NCBI GenBank assembly: GCA_900539375.1
Contig: UQBY01000001.1
Coordinates: forward strand, 62,001 to 126,000
Direction: 5' to 3'
Origin: an uncultured Clostridium sp.
GTDB taxonomy: Bacteria > Bacillota > Clostridia > Clostridiales > Clostridiaceae
DNA length: 64,000 nucleotides
Both the position numbers and the translations under genes were made by a program. This document shows, piece by piece, positions 17,573 to 26,366 of this stretch; positions within the stretch are counted from its first letter, which is position 1; each line of letters starts with the position of its first letter. The notes beneath the pieces are model-generated. The model was not told the origin of the DNA and ran no database searches. It saw only the letters and a program-made list of their open reading frames with translations.

Positions 17573-20131
17573 ATGAGTAAAGAGAAAAAAATAAAACATG
17601 AGAAAAAACGTAAAAAAAGACATATAGTTAGAAATATATTTCTTGTATTATTTCTTATAATAATTATTTCTGCAATTGCAGCAGCTTTTCTAGGATATAA
17701 TTTTTATAAAAAACATAAAATTGAAATAAGTAATTGCATAAAAGATGGCTATAAAAAAGTAGAATCAGTAGATGAAAATACTTTTAATGGTAGACATAGT
17801 ACAAAAATTTATGATAAAGATGGTAATTTGTTAAAAGAATTTAAAGTAAATAATTCTATATATAAATCTTATAATGAAATAAATCCATTAGTTTTTAAAG
17901 CTAGTATTGCAATAGAAGATGAAAGGTTTTATGACCATAAAGGAATAGATTATAAAGGAATATTAAGAGCTGGAGTAAAGTATTTAACAAGTAAAGGACA
18001 AGAAGTTCAAGGAGGTTCTACTATAACTCAACAATTATGTAAGTATACATTTTTAACTTTAGATAAAACTATGTGGAGAAAACTAGAGGAAATGGTTATA
18101 GCACAAGAACTAGAAAAAAAGTATACTAAAAATGAAATATTAGAGTTTTATGTAAATAATAATTATTTTGGTTATGGTTGTTATGGTATTGAAAGTGCTT
18201 CTGAATATTTCTTTCAAAAAAGTACAAATGATTTAACTCTTTCAGAAATAGCATTTTTAGTTGGAATTCCAAATAACCCAACTGTATATGACCCAATTAA
18301 TAAAATAGATAATACTTTAGAAAGACGAAATCTTATATTAAATAAAATGCTTGAATTAGGTTATATAACTAAAGAAGAATATGATAAAGCAGTAAAGGAA
18401 GAAATAGTATTAAATGTAAATAAGGTTTATTTTGATAATACAGTAGATGATTATGCTTTAGATTTAGCAGTAAATGAATCAACAAAAATCCTAATGAAAA
18501 TGAAGGGCTTTCAGTTTAAATATATATTTTCTACAGAAGAGGAAAGAGTAAATTATTTTGATAAATATAATGAATTATACAATTCTTGTAGAGATGAATT
18601 TTTAACTGGAGGATATGAAGTAAATACTACTATAGATATGGAACTTCAAAATCAATTACAATGGTATATTGATAATGAACTTCAAGGAGAAACAGAAGTT
18701 GATGAAGAAACAGGTATTTATAAAAGACAAGCTGCAGCTACAGTAATAGATAATAGTAATGGAACAGTAGTTGCAATAGTAGGAGGAAGAACACAAGAAG
18801 GAAATACTTATAACAGAGCCTTATTATCTGCAAGACAACCAGGTTCTGCTATAAAGCCTTTAATTGCATATACACCAGCCTTTGAAAATGGATATTATCC
18901 TGATGAAATGTATATGGATGAACCTATAGAAAATGGACCAAGTAACTGGTTTGATGGATACTATGGAAATATTTCCTTAAGATATGCTATAGAGACATCT
19001 GTAAATACAATTCCTTATAGATTAATGGAAAGTTTAGGAGTAGATAAGTGTAAAAAATATTTAACTAACATGGAATTTAAATATCTTACTCCAGAGGATA
19101 ATTCACCAATACTTGCAGTTGGAGGATGGTCAAAAGGTGCAACTACAATAGAAATGGCTGGAGGATTTTCTACATTAGCTCGTAATGGAACATTTATAGA
19201 ACCTACTAATGTTTTAAAAATAACTAAAGTAGGGGTAGATAAAGAAATTTATGAAAATGCTTTTTTACAAAAGAAAATTTATGATGAAGGGGCATGTTAC
19301 TTAACTACAGATGCCTTAAAGGGAGTTTTAACTAAAGAGTATGCTACAGCTCATGGAAGTGGAATTGACAATTTTGTAAATCAAGCTGGAAAAACTGGTT
19401 CAACAGATGAGTATAAGGATTTATGGATGGCTGGCTACACCCCTTATTACACTGCTGTAGTTTGGAATGGTACAGACACACCAGAACCTTTATATTCAAG
19501 TATGTCAGCCTCAAAGAATATATGGAAAAATATGATGACTTATTTACACAAAGACTTAGAAGATAAAGAGTTTCAAAAACCAGAATCTATATATGAAGAA
19601 AATGGACAATTAAAAAATAATTTATCAAGTGGAGAAAATAAAATACTTTTAGCTAGAAAAAATGAAGAAACAACAAGAAAATCTTCTGAAATTAATGAGC
19701 AAACAGAAAGACTTAAAGAAAATTCTTATAGAATAGAATATGGATTATCTGATAAAGAAGAAGAGGCAAGGGAGAAAAAGGCAAAGATTGCTTTAGAAGA
19801 ATTATCTGAGTATAATCTTACAAAATCAACACAAGAAGAAGAGCTAAATAAATTATTAGAAAAGTGTAGTAGAAAGATAGAAGAAGTTAAAAAAGTTTCT
19901 TCTTATAATGAATATATTTTAGAATATAAAAATTTAAAAACTTATTTTACTAATAAATTAAACAGCATAAAAGCAGAAGAAAAACGTAAGCTAGAAGAAA
20001 AAAATAGAATAAATAAACCATCAACAAGTACAGCAATAACAACAAGTACAGCAAATAAAACTAATAATAAAACTAATAATAAAACTACTACAACAACAGC
20101 TACTACTAAAAATAACAATAAAAATAATTAA
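17573..20131 (+). CDS. Class A penicillin-binding protein (transglycosylase/transpeptidase)
   Basis: 852 residues. A basic cytoplasmic start and one membrane helix (~20-45) precede a GT51 glycosyltransferase domain (~90-260) with IAIEDERFYDHKG (catalytic Glu ~115) and GGSTITQQL. The transpeptidase domain has RQPGSAIKP (catalytic Ser ~424), SVN (~476) and KTGST (~606). Beyond ~residue 660 there is a charged, coiled-coil-like region and then a Thr/Asn-rich tail. It polymerises and cross-links peptidoglycan. The tail is unlike compact class A proteins and may contact the wall. Confidence 0.93.
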   Translation: MSKEKKIKHEKKRKKRHIVRNIFLVLFLIIIISAIAAAFLGYNFYKKHKIEISNCIKDGYKKVESVDENTFNGRHSTKIYDKDGNLLKEFKVNNSIYKSYNEINPLVFKASIAIEDERFYDHKGIDYKGILRAGVKYLTSKGQEVQGGSTITQQLCKYTFLTLDKTMWRKLEEMVIAQELEKKYTKNEILEFYVNNNYFGYGCYGIESASEYFFQKSTNDLTLSEIAFLVGIPNNPTVYDPINKIDNTLERRNLILNKMLELGYITKEEYDKAVKEEIVLNVNKVYFDNTVDDYALDLAVNESTKILMKMKGFQFKYIFSTEEERVNYFDKYNELYNSCRDEFLTGGYEVNTTIDMELQNQLQWYIDNELQGETEVDEETGIYKRQAAATVIDNSNGTVVAIVGGRTQEGNTYNRALLSARQPGSAIKPLIAYTPAFENGYYPDEMYMDEPIENGPSNWFDGYYGNISLRYAIETSVNTIPYRLMESLGVDKCKKYLTNMEFKYLTPEDNSPILAVGGWSKGATTIEMAGGFSTLARNGTFIEPTNVLKITKVGVDKEIYENAFLQKKIYDEGACYLTTDALKGVLTKEYATAHGSGIDNFVNQAGKTGSTDEYKDLWMAGYTPYYTAVVWNGTDTPEPLYSSMSASKNIWKNMMTYLHKDLEDKEFQKPESIYEENGQLKNNLSSGENKILLARKNEETTRKSSEINEQTERLKENSYRIEYGLSDKEEEAREKKAKIALEELSEYNLTKSTQEEELNKLLEKCSRKIEEVKKVSSYNEYILEYKNLKTYFTNKLNSIKAEEKRKLEEKNRINKPSTSTAITTSTANKTNNKTNNKTTTTTATTKNNNKNN

Positions 20132-20170
20132 ATAGTAAATTAACATAATACTATGAAAGAGGAAAAAATT

Positions 20171-20887
20171 ATGTTAGGAAAGAAAAAGAGAAAAATAATA
20201 ACAATAATAACAAGTATTATAATAATTATAACATTAGGCTTTGTTGTATATTCTTTGGTAAAAAGAGAAAAACTTGCAACTAATGTTGAAACAAGTGCTC
20301 AAGAAGAGCATAAAATTAAAAGCCTTGCTTCAAAGGCAGGATATAAAATGCTTAGCTTTGAAGAGAGAGATTTTATACTTGTAATTCCAGAAGAGTCTTT
20401 AGAGGAAGAGGAATTTAAAAATTTTATAAAAGAAATATATGATTATGGAAGTGAAGCTAAGGAAGAATATATTTCTTTTCAAGTTTTTTCAGATGAACAA
20501 CATGCAAAAAAACTTGAAAATTTTTATGAAGAAGGCTTATTAAAGGATGTAAAAATAGATTTTAAAACAAATAAAGTAACTATAGGAACCTTTGAAAAAG
20601 TTCCAGCTATAGAAAAATCAGAATTTATTAATGAATATTCTCAAGGAAAAGTAATTTCTAAAGATGGAAATATAATTATAACTATGGATATGACTTTTGA
20701 AGGGGAAAACCCAGTAAATGTTGTAGCAAATGCTAAAGCCTTTTGTGAGTTATTTAAAGCTTCTAATCCATCAAAAAATATTAATGGTATAGAACTTCAC
20801 TTAAATGAAGATAGTGATACAAATCAATATAGATTTAACAGTTTATTTAAAGAAGTTTTAGAAAAAATAGAAGTAGTAAATTATTAA
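20171..20887 (+). CDS. Membrane-anchored extracellular protein, function unknown
   Basis: 238 residues from the ATG at 20171, preceded by AGAGGAAA; an ATG at 20153 has no ribosome site. One N-terminal hydrophobic helix (residues ~8-30) is followed by a ~200-residue soluble part without motifs I recognise. It follows the penicillin-binding gene by 39 bases and ends at a terminator, so it belongs to the same envelope transcript. Confidence 0.65.
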   Translation: MLGKKKRKIITIITSIIIIITLGFVVYSLVKREKLATNVETSAQEEHKIKSLASKAGYKMLSFEERDFILVIPEESLEEEEFKNFIKEIYDYGSEAKEEYISFQVFSDEQHAKKLENFYEEGLLKDVKIDFKTNKVTIGTFEKVPAIEKSEFINEYSQGKVISKDGNIIITMDMTFEGENPVNVVANAKAFCELFKASNPSKNINGIELHLNEDSDTNQYRFNSLFKEVLEKIEVVNY

Positions 20888-20893
20888 GAAATT

Positions 20894-20930
20894 TTGGAGC
20901 TAATTTTTGTTAGCTCCAATTTTTATTTTT
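20894..20930 (+). terminator. Intrinsic terminator of the envelope operon
   Basis: A perfect 10-bp stem TTGGAGCTAA/TTAGCTCCAA with a 6-base loop is followed by a T-rich run, directly after the stop at 20887. Confidence 0.9.
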
Positions 20931-20967
20931 AATAAAAATGAAAAAGAATTTTAATATAATTTACTAT

Positions 20968-20996
20968 TGATATTAATTATCATTTACAAATGATAA
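20968..20996. promoter_or_regulatory. Tandem Fur/Zur-like operator at the second S4 gene
   Basis: TGATATTAATTATCA (20968-20982) matches the 7-1-7 Fur consensus TGATAATNATTATCA at 14 of 15 positions counting N. It overlaps an 8-4-8 perfect inverted repeat at 20977-20996 (TTATCATT...AATGATAA). The sites cover the likely -35 element TTACAA (20984-20989; -10 TATAGT at 21006-21011), so bound repressor would block the promoter. Fur and Zur boxes cannot be told apart by eye in this organism. Confidence 0.65.
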
Positions 20997-21025
20997 AACT
21001 AATGTTATAGTATATTCAGGCTTTA

Positions 21026-21060
21026 AATTATCGCGGCAATTTCTATAGGAGATGATAATT
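21026..21060 (+). promoter_or_regulatory. 5' leader hairpin holding the S4 ribosome binding site
   Basis: AATTATC (21026-21032) can pair with GATAATT (21054-21060). The 21-base loop contains the GC-rich CGCGGC and the AGGAG ribosome site, and the ATG follows the stem directly. S4 proteins commonly repress their own translation through such leaders; whether this one does is inference. Confidence 0.4.
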
Positions 21061-21660
21061 ATGGCAAAAATGATGGGTCCTAGATTTAAAAGATGTAGAA
21101 GATTAGGATTAAATGTAATAGGACATCCAAAGGCAATGGACAGAGCAAATAATACAAATGCTAGAGATGGTAAAAAACTATCAGCATATGGTACACAATT
21201 ATTGGAAAAACAAAGATTAAGAGCTTATTATGGTGTAATGGAAAAGCAATTTAGAAATTACTATAAAAAAGCTACAAAGATGGACGAATCAACAGGGTAT
21301 GCTTTAATAAAACTGTTAGAATGTAGATTAGATAATCTTGTTTATAGATTAGGTTTTGCTACATCAACAGCAGCAGCTCGTCAAATGGTAGTTCATGGAC
21401 ACATTTTAGTTAATGGACAAAAGGTAGATATTCCTTCATACAATGTATCTGTTGGAGATGTAATATCTTTAAAAGAAAAATCCCAAAAAAATGAATTTTT
21501 CAAAGACACATTTACTTCAAACTTTTTAAATACTCTTCCATATTTAACTAAAAATGAAGAAGAATTTTCAGGTAAGTTAGAAAGATATCCTGAAAGAAAT
21601 GAAATTCCAATAGAAATAAATGATGTACTAGTTGTTGAATTTTACTCAAAGCAACTTTAG
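21061..21660 (+). CDS. rpsD: 30S ribosomal protein S4, cysteine-poor stand-alone paralogue
   Basis: 199 residues from ATG 21061 (AGGAG site). S4 sequence throughout: RRLGLNVIGHPKAM, LLEKQRLRAYYGV, ECRLDNLVYRLGFATSTAAARQMVVHGHILVNG (S4 RNA-binding domain) and a VVEFYSKQL end. The N-terminus lacks the four-cysteine zinc knuckle found in zinc-binding S4. It stands alone with its own terminator, not in the rpsK-rpsD-rpoA context, so it is probably a second copy. The Fur/Zur-like operator suggests expression when metal is scarce. Confidence 0.93.
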   Translation: MAKMMGPRFKRCRRLGLNVIGHPKAMDRANNTNARDGKKLSAYGTQLLEKQRLRAYYGVMEKQFRNYYKKATKMDESTGYALIKLLECRLDNLVYRLGFATSTAAARQMVVHGHILVNGQKVDIPSYNVSVGDVISLKEKSQKNEFFKDTFTSNFLNTLPYLTKNEEEFSGKLERYPERNEIPIEINDVLVVEFYSKQL

Positions 21661-21666
21661 CATTAG

Positions 21667-21699
21667 AAATCACGTTATACCTCCCTATAACGTGATTTT
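21667..21699 (+). terminator. Terminator after rpsD
   Basis: A 12-13 bp stem (ATCACGTTATA/TATAACGTGAT) around CCTCCC is followed by a short T run, 6 bases past the stop. Confidence 0.88.
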
Positions 21700-21769
21700 G
21701 CTTTAAAGTAAATTATTTAGAAATCTTCTGCAAGAAATAGGATGTAATTTATAAAAGGAGATTTTTATT

Positions 21770-22450
21770 ATGATAAATATAAAAAGTAAAAATACTGATT
21801 TTTGGATGGATAAAGTAATAAATAATGAGCAAATATGGGAAGGATATTTTTTAAATGAAAAAATAACTGAAAAATCAAAAATAGTTTATACAGGTTTTTT
21901 AAATGAAGAAAAAGGAATTATGGAATGTGGCTGGGTAGTTTATCCTAATTTAAATTATCTTTTAGGATTTCTTCAAAATATATTTATTCCAACTTGTCTT
22001 ATAACTTGGTTTTATAAAGAGGTAGATGATTTTTTTGTTCTTTGTGGAGATTTTGAAGAAAGTTATGAAAGAGTAAAAGAAGATGTAGAAAATGATGAAT
22101 TTAATAAATATAAATTATTAGAAGATTTATATTATAGAGTAGATAAATTATGGGAAGAAAATAATGAAGAAAAAGTATTAAATGCTATAGAAGATATATG
22201 TAATGAAGTTAACCTTTCTTTTGATTGTGACCCAGAAAAAAAATTATTTATAAAAGTATTTAATAGTCCAGAAAATATACCAGATTTTATTAAGGAAGTA
22301 TTAGTATTTGAAGATGAAGAGTTTATAGAAGAAGAAACTTCAATGGATTATGAAACACTAGACTATACATTAAAAAATGTATTAAAAGAACCTCTTATAA
22401 ACAGAAAAATAATAGATATTTTAAATAGTAATATGAAAATTATGTTTTAA
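21770..22450 (+). CDS. Uncharacterised cytoplasmic protein
   Basis: 226 residues with an AAAGGAG ribosome site. The sequence is acidic and contains several tryptophans, with no signal peptide and no motif I recognise. It is a monocistronic unit between two terminators. I assign no function. Confidence 0.7.
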   Translation: MINIKSKNTDFWMDKVINNEQIWEGYFLNEKITEKSKIVYTGFLNEEKGIMECGWVVYPNLNYLLGFLQNIFIPTCLITWFYKEVDDFFVLCGDFEESYERVKEDVENDEFNKYKLLEDLYYRVDKLWEENNEEKVLNAIEDICNEVNLSFDCDPEKKLFIKVFNSPENIPDFIKEVLVFEDEEFIEEETSMDYETLDYTLKNVLKEPLINRKIIDILNSNMKIMF

Positions 22451-22479
22451 AAAAAGGGCTTTTTTTAAGCCCTTTTTTT
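22449..22479. terminator. Bidirectional terminator
   Basis: AAAAAGGGCTT/AAGCCCTTTTT with a 5-base T loop, flanked by A and T runs, between the gene at 21770 and the converging P-type ATPase gene. Confidence 0.9.
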
Positions 22480-22487
22480 ATTTAAGT

Positions 22488-24566
22488 TTATTTTAAACAA
22501 TTATTCATGCTCTTTGCACTTAAGCCCATAGTTGATAGGTTATGTAATAGAGCAGATGTTGTTGGAGTTATTACACCAAACAAGCTTAATAAAAGAAGGC
22601 TTGTATTAAATGTAATTATAAATCTAAAGTTTTTATTAATCTTATTCATTAAAGCTGTACTTAATTTTCTTAAAGTTACAAGGTCTTCAAGGTTAGAAGA
22701 AAGAAGACTTATATCAGATACTTCACGAGCAAGGTCTGAAGAATCTTTCATTGAAATAGAAACATTTGCACTAGCTAGTGCAGGGGAATCATTAATTCCA
22801 TCTCCAACCATTATAACCTTATGTCCCTTTTCCTTTAACTCTTCTATTACTGAAGCTTTATTATCAGGAAGAACTTGAGATTTATATTCTGTTATTCCTA
22901 ATTTTTTAGCTACTATAGAAGCTGTAGATTCTCCATCTCCTGTAAGCATTACAATATTTTTAATACCCTCTTCTTTTAAAGCTTCTATAACATATTTTGC
23001 TTCTTCTCTTATTGGGTCTTCAATACATAAAAATCCTGCAAGCTTTCCTGCAATTGCAAGGTATATAATAGAGCAGCCATCAGCTTCTTTATTTATAAGT
23101 TCAAGCTCTTCTTCTGTAACTATAACATGTTCGTCTTCAACAATAAAATGATAACTTCCAATAAGAACTTTTTCACCATTTAAATTTGATGAAATTCCAT
23201 GGGCTACAACATAATTTACTTCAGCATGTTCTTCATTATGAACTAAATTTTCATCAATAGCTCCTTGAACAATAGCATTAGCAACGCTATGAGGGAAATG
23301 TTCTTCTAAGCATGCAGATATTCTTAAAACTTCATCTCTATTATATCCATTACAAGGAATAACCTTTTTAAGTTTTGGAGTAGCAACAGTAAGAGTTCCT
23401 GTTTTATCAAAAACTATTGTATCTGCATTAGCAACTTCTTCAAGGTATTTACCACCCTTAACCATTATTTTATTTGTAGAAGCTTCCTTCATTGCAGAAA
23501 TAACTGAAATTGGAGTAGAAAGTTTAATTGCACAAGAATAATCAACAAGTAAGACAGAAGTAGCTTTTCTTAAATTTCTTGTAAATAAGAATATAAGACC
23601 AGCTCCTATAAAGCTAAATGGAACAATAGAATCAGCTAATTTTTCAGCTTTATTTTGAACATCAGCTTTAAGCTCTTCTGATTGGTCAATTAATTCAATA
23701 ATTTTATTTATTCTAGTTTCATTATGTAAAGCTCTTACTTTAATATCAATTATACCTTCTTCAATAACAGTACCAGCATAAACACTGTCTTCAACTGATT
23801 TAAAGGCAGGAATTCCTTCACCAGTCATTGAAGATTCATTTATTGAAGCTTCTCCATTTACAATTATTCCATCAACAGGAATCATATTTCCAGTTTGTAC
23901 ACGTACAACATCATCTATTTGTATAGAAGATAAAGGTACTAAACTAGTTGAATCATCACAAACTTTCCATACATTTTCAATATTTATAGCAAGACTGTTT
24001 GTTAAAGCATTTTTTGCTTTTTGTCTTGTATAATCTTCAAGCATATCTGATAAAGAAAGAAGGAACATTATAGAACTTGCAGTAGAATAAGAACCTTGTG
24101 CTAAAGACATTCCTATAGCAGTTCCATCTAATAAATCTACATTTACATTTAAAGTAACTAAGCTCTTAGCAGCCTTAAATATATATTTTGCTGAAGAGAA
24201 TAATATTAAAGCCTTACGGATTGGGAAAGGAACTAATGTTTTAACTAGTCCTCTTTTAACAAATTTATAAACAAGTTTATTTGTAAATTCTTCATTTAAT
24301 TCTTTTGACTTATCATTTAATGCTTCAGGGAGAATCATTAAGTTATTTAAAGATAAATTAGAAACTAAATCTAAAACACTTTCTTTAAAACCTTCATTAT
24401 AATATATTAAAATACTTCCTGTAATATATGAGGCAGTAACATTTTCAATAAAATTATTATTTTCTAGAGTATATTCTATATTATAACTATCATCTAAAGT
24501 AAAGGCATCTTGTCCACATCTTAAACGAATACGCCCAGGCATATCATGTATTACCTTATAATTCAT
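22488..24566 (-). CDS. Heavy-metal P-type ATPase with atypical SC(A) membrane motif
   Basis: 692 residues. An HMA-like N-terminal region without a CxxC (~1-75) is followed by membrane helices, the actuator TGE loop (SSMTGEG), a membrane motif DYSCAIKLSTP (~345) in place of the usual CPC, the phosphorylation site DKTGTLT (D387), a FPHSVA motif in the place of the usual HP, and the GDGINDSPALA hinge. This pattern belongs to the P1B family of transition-metal exporters, but the metal is not predictable from SC. It follows the DUF6110 gene in the same direction. Confidence 0.88.
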   Translation of the reverse strand: MNYKVIHDMPGRIRLRCGQDAFTLDDSYNIEYTLENNNFIENVTASYITGSILIYYNEGFKESVLDLVSNLSLNNLMILPEALNDKSKELNEEFTNKLVYKFVKRGLVKTLVPFPIRKALILFSSAKYIFKAAKSLVTLNVNVDLLDGTAIGMSLAQGSYSTASSIMFLLSLSDMLEDYTRQKAKNALTNSLAINIENVWKVCDDSTSLVPLSSIQIDDVVRVQTGNMIPVDGIIVNGEASINESSMTGEGIPAFKSVEDSVYAGTVIEEGIIDIKVRALHNETRINKIIELIDQSEELKADVQNKAEKLADSIVPFSFIGAGLIFLFTRNLRKATSVLLVDYSCAIKLSTPISVISAMKEASTNKIMVKGGKYLEEVANADTIVFDKTGTLTVATPKLKKVIPCNGYNRDEVLRISACLEEHFPHSVANAIVQGAIDENLVHNEEHAEVNYVVAHGISSNLNGEKVLIGSYHFIVEDEHVIVTEEELELINKEADGCSIIYLAIAGKLAGFLCIEDPIREEAKYVIEALKEEGIKNIVMLTGDGESTASIVAKKLGITEYKSQVLPDNKASVIEELKEKGHKVIMVGDGINDSPALASANVSISMKDSSDLAREVSDISLLSSNLEDLVTLRKLSTALMNKINKNFRFIITFNTSLLLLSLFGVITPTTSALLHNLSTMGLSAKSMNNCLK

Positions 24567-24605
24567 CTAAAAATCACCTCTCTGTGTTAAGTTTTGTAAA
24601 ATACT

Positions 24606-24651
24606 AAAAAGAAAAATTACTGCTTTAAAGTATTTGTGAAAAGCAGTAATT
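24606..24651 (-). terminator. Hairpin with T run between DUF6110 gene and ATPase gene
   Basis: Arms 24615-24626 and 24640-24651 form a perfect 12-bp stem; read on the - strand it is followed by TTTTTCTTTTT. It looks like an intrinsic terminator placed inside the operon, which would reduce ATPase transcription relative to the upstream small gene. Confidence 0.75.
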
Positions 24652-24662
24652 AATATGTTTTA

Positions 24663-24890
24663 TTATTCTTGTTCACTTGCAGCTTTAGATTCAGCAAATA
24701 TATCTTGAGCATCTTCTTTCATAGTTTCAAGTGTAACTTGAGCATCATTATGTAATTTCATTCCTTTTGCAAGTACATTTACACAAGCTTTTCTAGCTGT
24801 TTTGCTTTTAACAAGATTTACTCCAGCAATTCCAGAAGCTAGTCCTCCTAAGAAAAGTAATGTTTTTTCATTTTTAAAAAAGTTTTTCAT
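24663..24890 (-). CDS. DUF6110-type small membrane protein
   Basis: 75 residues. The N-terminal helix FLGGLASGIAGVNLVKS is followed by an amphipathic, Glu/Ala-rich tail. I recognise this as the small DUF6110-like partner often next to SC-type P-type ATPases in Firmicutes. The start has a strong GGAGGGG site. It probably associates with the ATPase or its metal. Confidence 0.7.
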   Translation of the reverse strand: MKNFFKNEKTLLFLGGLASGIAGVNLVKSKTARKACVNVLAKGMKLHNDAQVTLETMKEDAQDIFAESKAASEQE

Positions 24891-25209
24891 AAAAAACCCC
24901 TCCTTAAATTAATAGATTTTTTTAGTCAATATTATTAAAAATATTTTGGTATAAATAGTATAAATAATCAGCATTTAGTGACTATTATTATGAATAAAGT
25001 AATTATATTACTAAAAATTTATATAGTCAATATAACTAAAAAATTAGTTATTATTTAAAATAATGTATTTTTAATAAATTAGGTAAGTAAAAAATATATA
25101 AAAAACAGGTAAATAGAGTTAAGAATAAAAAAAAGAACCATGGTATATTAAATATGTAATTAAGAAAGATTATCAATTGAATAAATATTTCAATAAAGGA
25201 GAGGAAACA
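24891..25209. other. Divergent intergenic region, no gene seen
   Basis: 319 bases of almost pure A+T between the DUF6110 gene (-) and flavodoxin (+). It must hold both promoters, but no -35/-10 pair stands out. An 8-bp inverted repeat ATAACTAA/TTAGTTAT (25032-25051, 4-base centre) is the only structured element I can support. The last 20 bases contain the flavodoxin ribosome site. Confidence 0.6.
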
Positions 25210-25626
25210 ATGAAAATAGTATATTGGTCAGGAACAGGAAATACAGAAAAAATGGCAGAATTAATTGCAAAAGGAATTGAAGAAGGAGGAAAGAAGGCTG
25301 AAGTTATAAATGTTTCAGAAGCTTCAAGTGATATTTTTGATAATGAAGAAACTATAGTTTTAGGTTGTCCAGCTATGGGAGCAGAAGTATTAGAAGAATG
25401 TGAATTTGAACCATTTATAGAAGAAACAGCTGATAAGTACTCAGGAAAGAAAGTGGCATTATTTGGTTCTTATGGATGGGGAACTGGAGAATGGATGGAA
25501 AGCTGGGAAGAAAGAATGAATGGATATGGAGCAGTTATAACTTTAGATTGTTTAATAATAAATGAAGCTCCAGAAGATAATGATGAAAGATGTATAGAAT
25601 TTGGTAAGAAAATAGCAGCACTTTAA
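25210..25626 (+). CDS. Flavodoxin
   Basis: 138 residues from ATG 25210 (AAAGGAGAGG site). The phosphate loop WSGTGNTEKMA (~residues 5-15) and the FGSYGWGTGEWMESW flavin-binding loop are typical of clostridial short-chain flavodoxins. It is a soluble one-electron carrier that replaces ferredoxin under iron limitation. It is directly followed by a DUF3793 gene. Confidence 0.93.
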   Translation: MKIVYWSGTGNTEKMAELIAKGIEEGGKKAEVINVSEASSDIFDNEETIVLGCPAMGAEVLEECEFEPFIEETADKYSGKKVALFGSYGWGTGEWMESWEERMNGYGAVITLDCLIINEAPEDNDERCIEFGKKIAAL

Positions 25627-25646
25627 TTTAGAAAGGACAATAATTT

Positions 25647-26279
25647 ATGTATTTAGCTTTTTATGAAAAATTAAATTCACTTCCAGAAAAAGAGTATATT
25701 GAAAATTTTCTAGTTTATAATACTGCAACTGTAATTGCAGAGGCTAAACCAGCTTCAATATTAAATTTTAGTGAAGATAATAAAAGCTTATATAGCGGTT
25801 GGAAGAAACATGGAAGAGATTTTGTGAAGGAAATTGATTTAGAATATGTTGAACTAAGAGAAGCAGATTCTTCTATAATAGTCTTAGTGTATAGAAAAGA
25901 TATAATAGGAAAATGCATTACTAATGAAAAAAATAAAGAATTTTTAGTAAAGATAGGTTATCCTAAAGAAGTTTCTGTTGAAAACTATATAGAAAATTTA
26001 AAAACTAGATATATGTTATATCATTGTCCACATGAACTTGGGATATTTTTAGGAATCCCTATTGAAGATGTTAAAGACTTTATGGAATGCACAAATAAAA
26101 AATGTTTATTATGCGGATATTGGAAAGTATACAACAATTATTATACAGCTGAAAAAACCTTCAAACAATATGATATTATAAAAGAACATACAATCCATAG
26201 TTTTGTAAAAAGTAGTAGTGCTATTGAATTAGCAGAAAGCATAAAAAAAGAATTTTCTCCTAAGTTGTGCATTTCATAA
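25647..26279 (+). CDS. DUF3793 family protein
   Basis: 210 residues. The block YHCPHELGIFLGIPIEDVKDF followed by KCLLCGYWKVYNN is the hallmark of DUF3793, a family of unknown function usually next to flavodoxin genes. Several cysteines and histidines in that block could bind metal or haem. It starts 20 bases after flavodoxin and ends at a hairpin. Confidence 0.82.
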   Translation: MYLAFYEKLNSLPEKEYIENFLVYNTATVIAEAKPASILNFSEDNKSLYSGWKKHGRDFVKEIDLEYVELREADSSIIVLVYRKDIIGKCITNEKNKEFLVKIGYPKEVSVENYIENLKTRYMLYHCPHELGIFLGIPIEDVKDFMECTNKKCLLCGYWKVYNNYYTAEKTFKQYDIIKEHTIHSFVKSSSAIELAESIKKEFSPKLCIS

Positions 26280-26308
26280 CTTTAAATAAATAATTTAAGA
26301 ATAAGTAA

Positions 26309-26345
26309 AGCAAAAAGTAAAGAATTAAGCCTTTACTTTTTTGCT
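26309..26345 (+). terminator. Terminator between DUF3793 and the FMN lipoprotein gene
   Basis: Arms AGCAAAAAGTAAAG (26309-26322) and CTTTACTTTTTTGCT (26331-26345) with an 8-base loop. Only 21 bases separate it from the next start codon, leaving no room for a separate promoter after it, so the next gene relies on read-through or on a promoter inside the upstream gene. Confidence 0.75.
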
Positions 26346-26366
26346 ATGTCTTTTTAAGGAGGATTT

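Noticed and set aside
20153..20170. ATG at 20153 as start of the anchored protein
   Set aside because: The AGAGGA site lies after it and serves ATG 20171.
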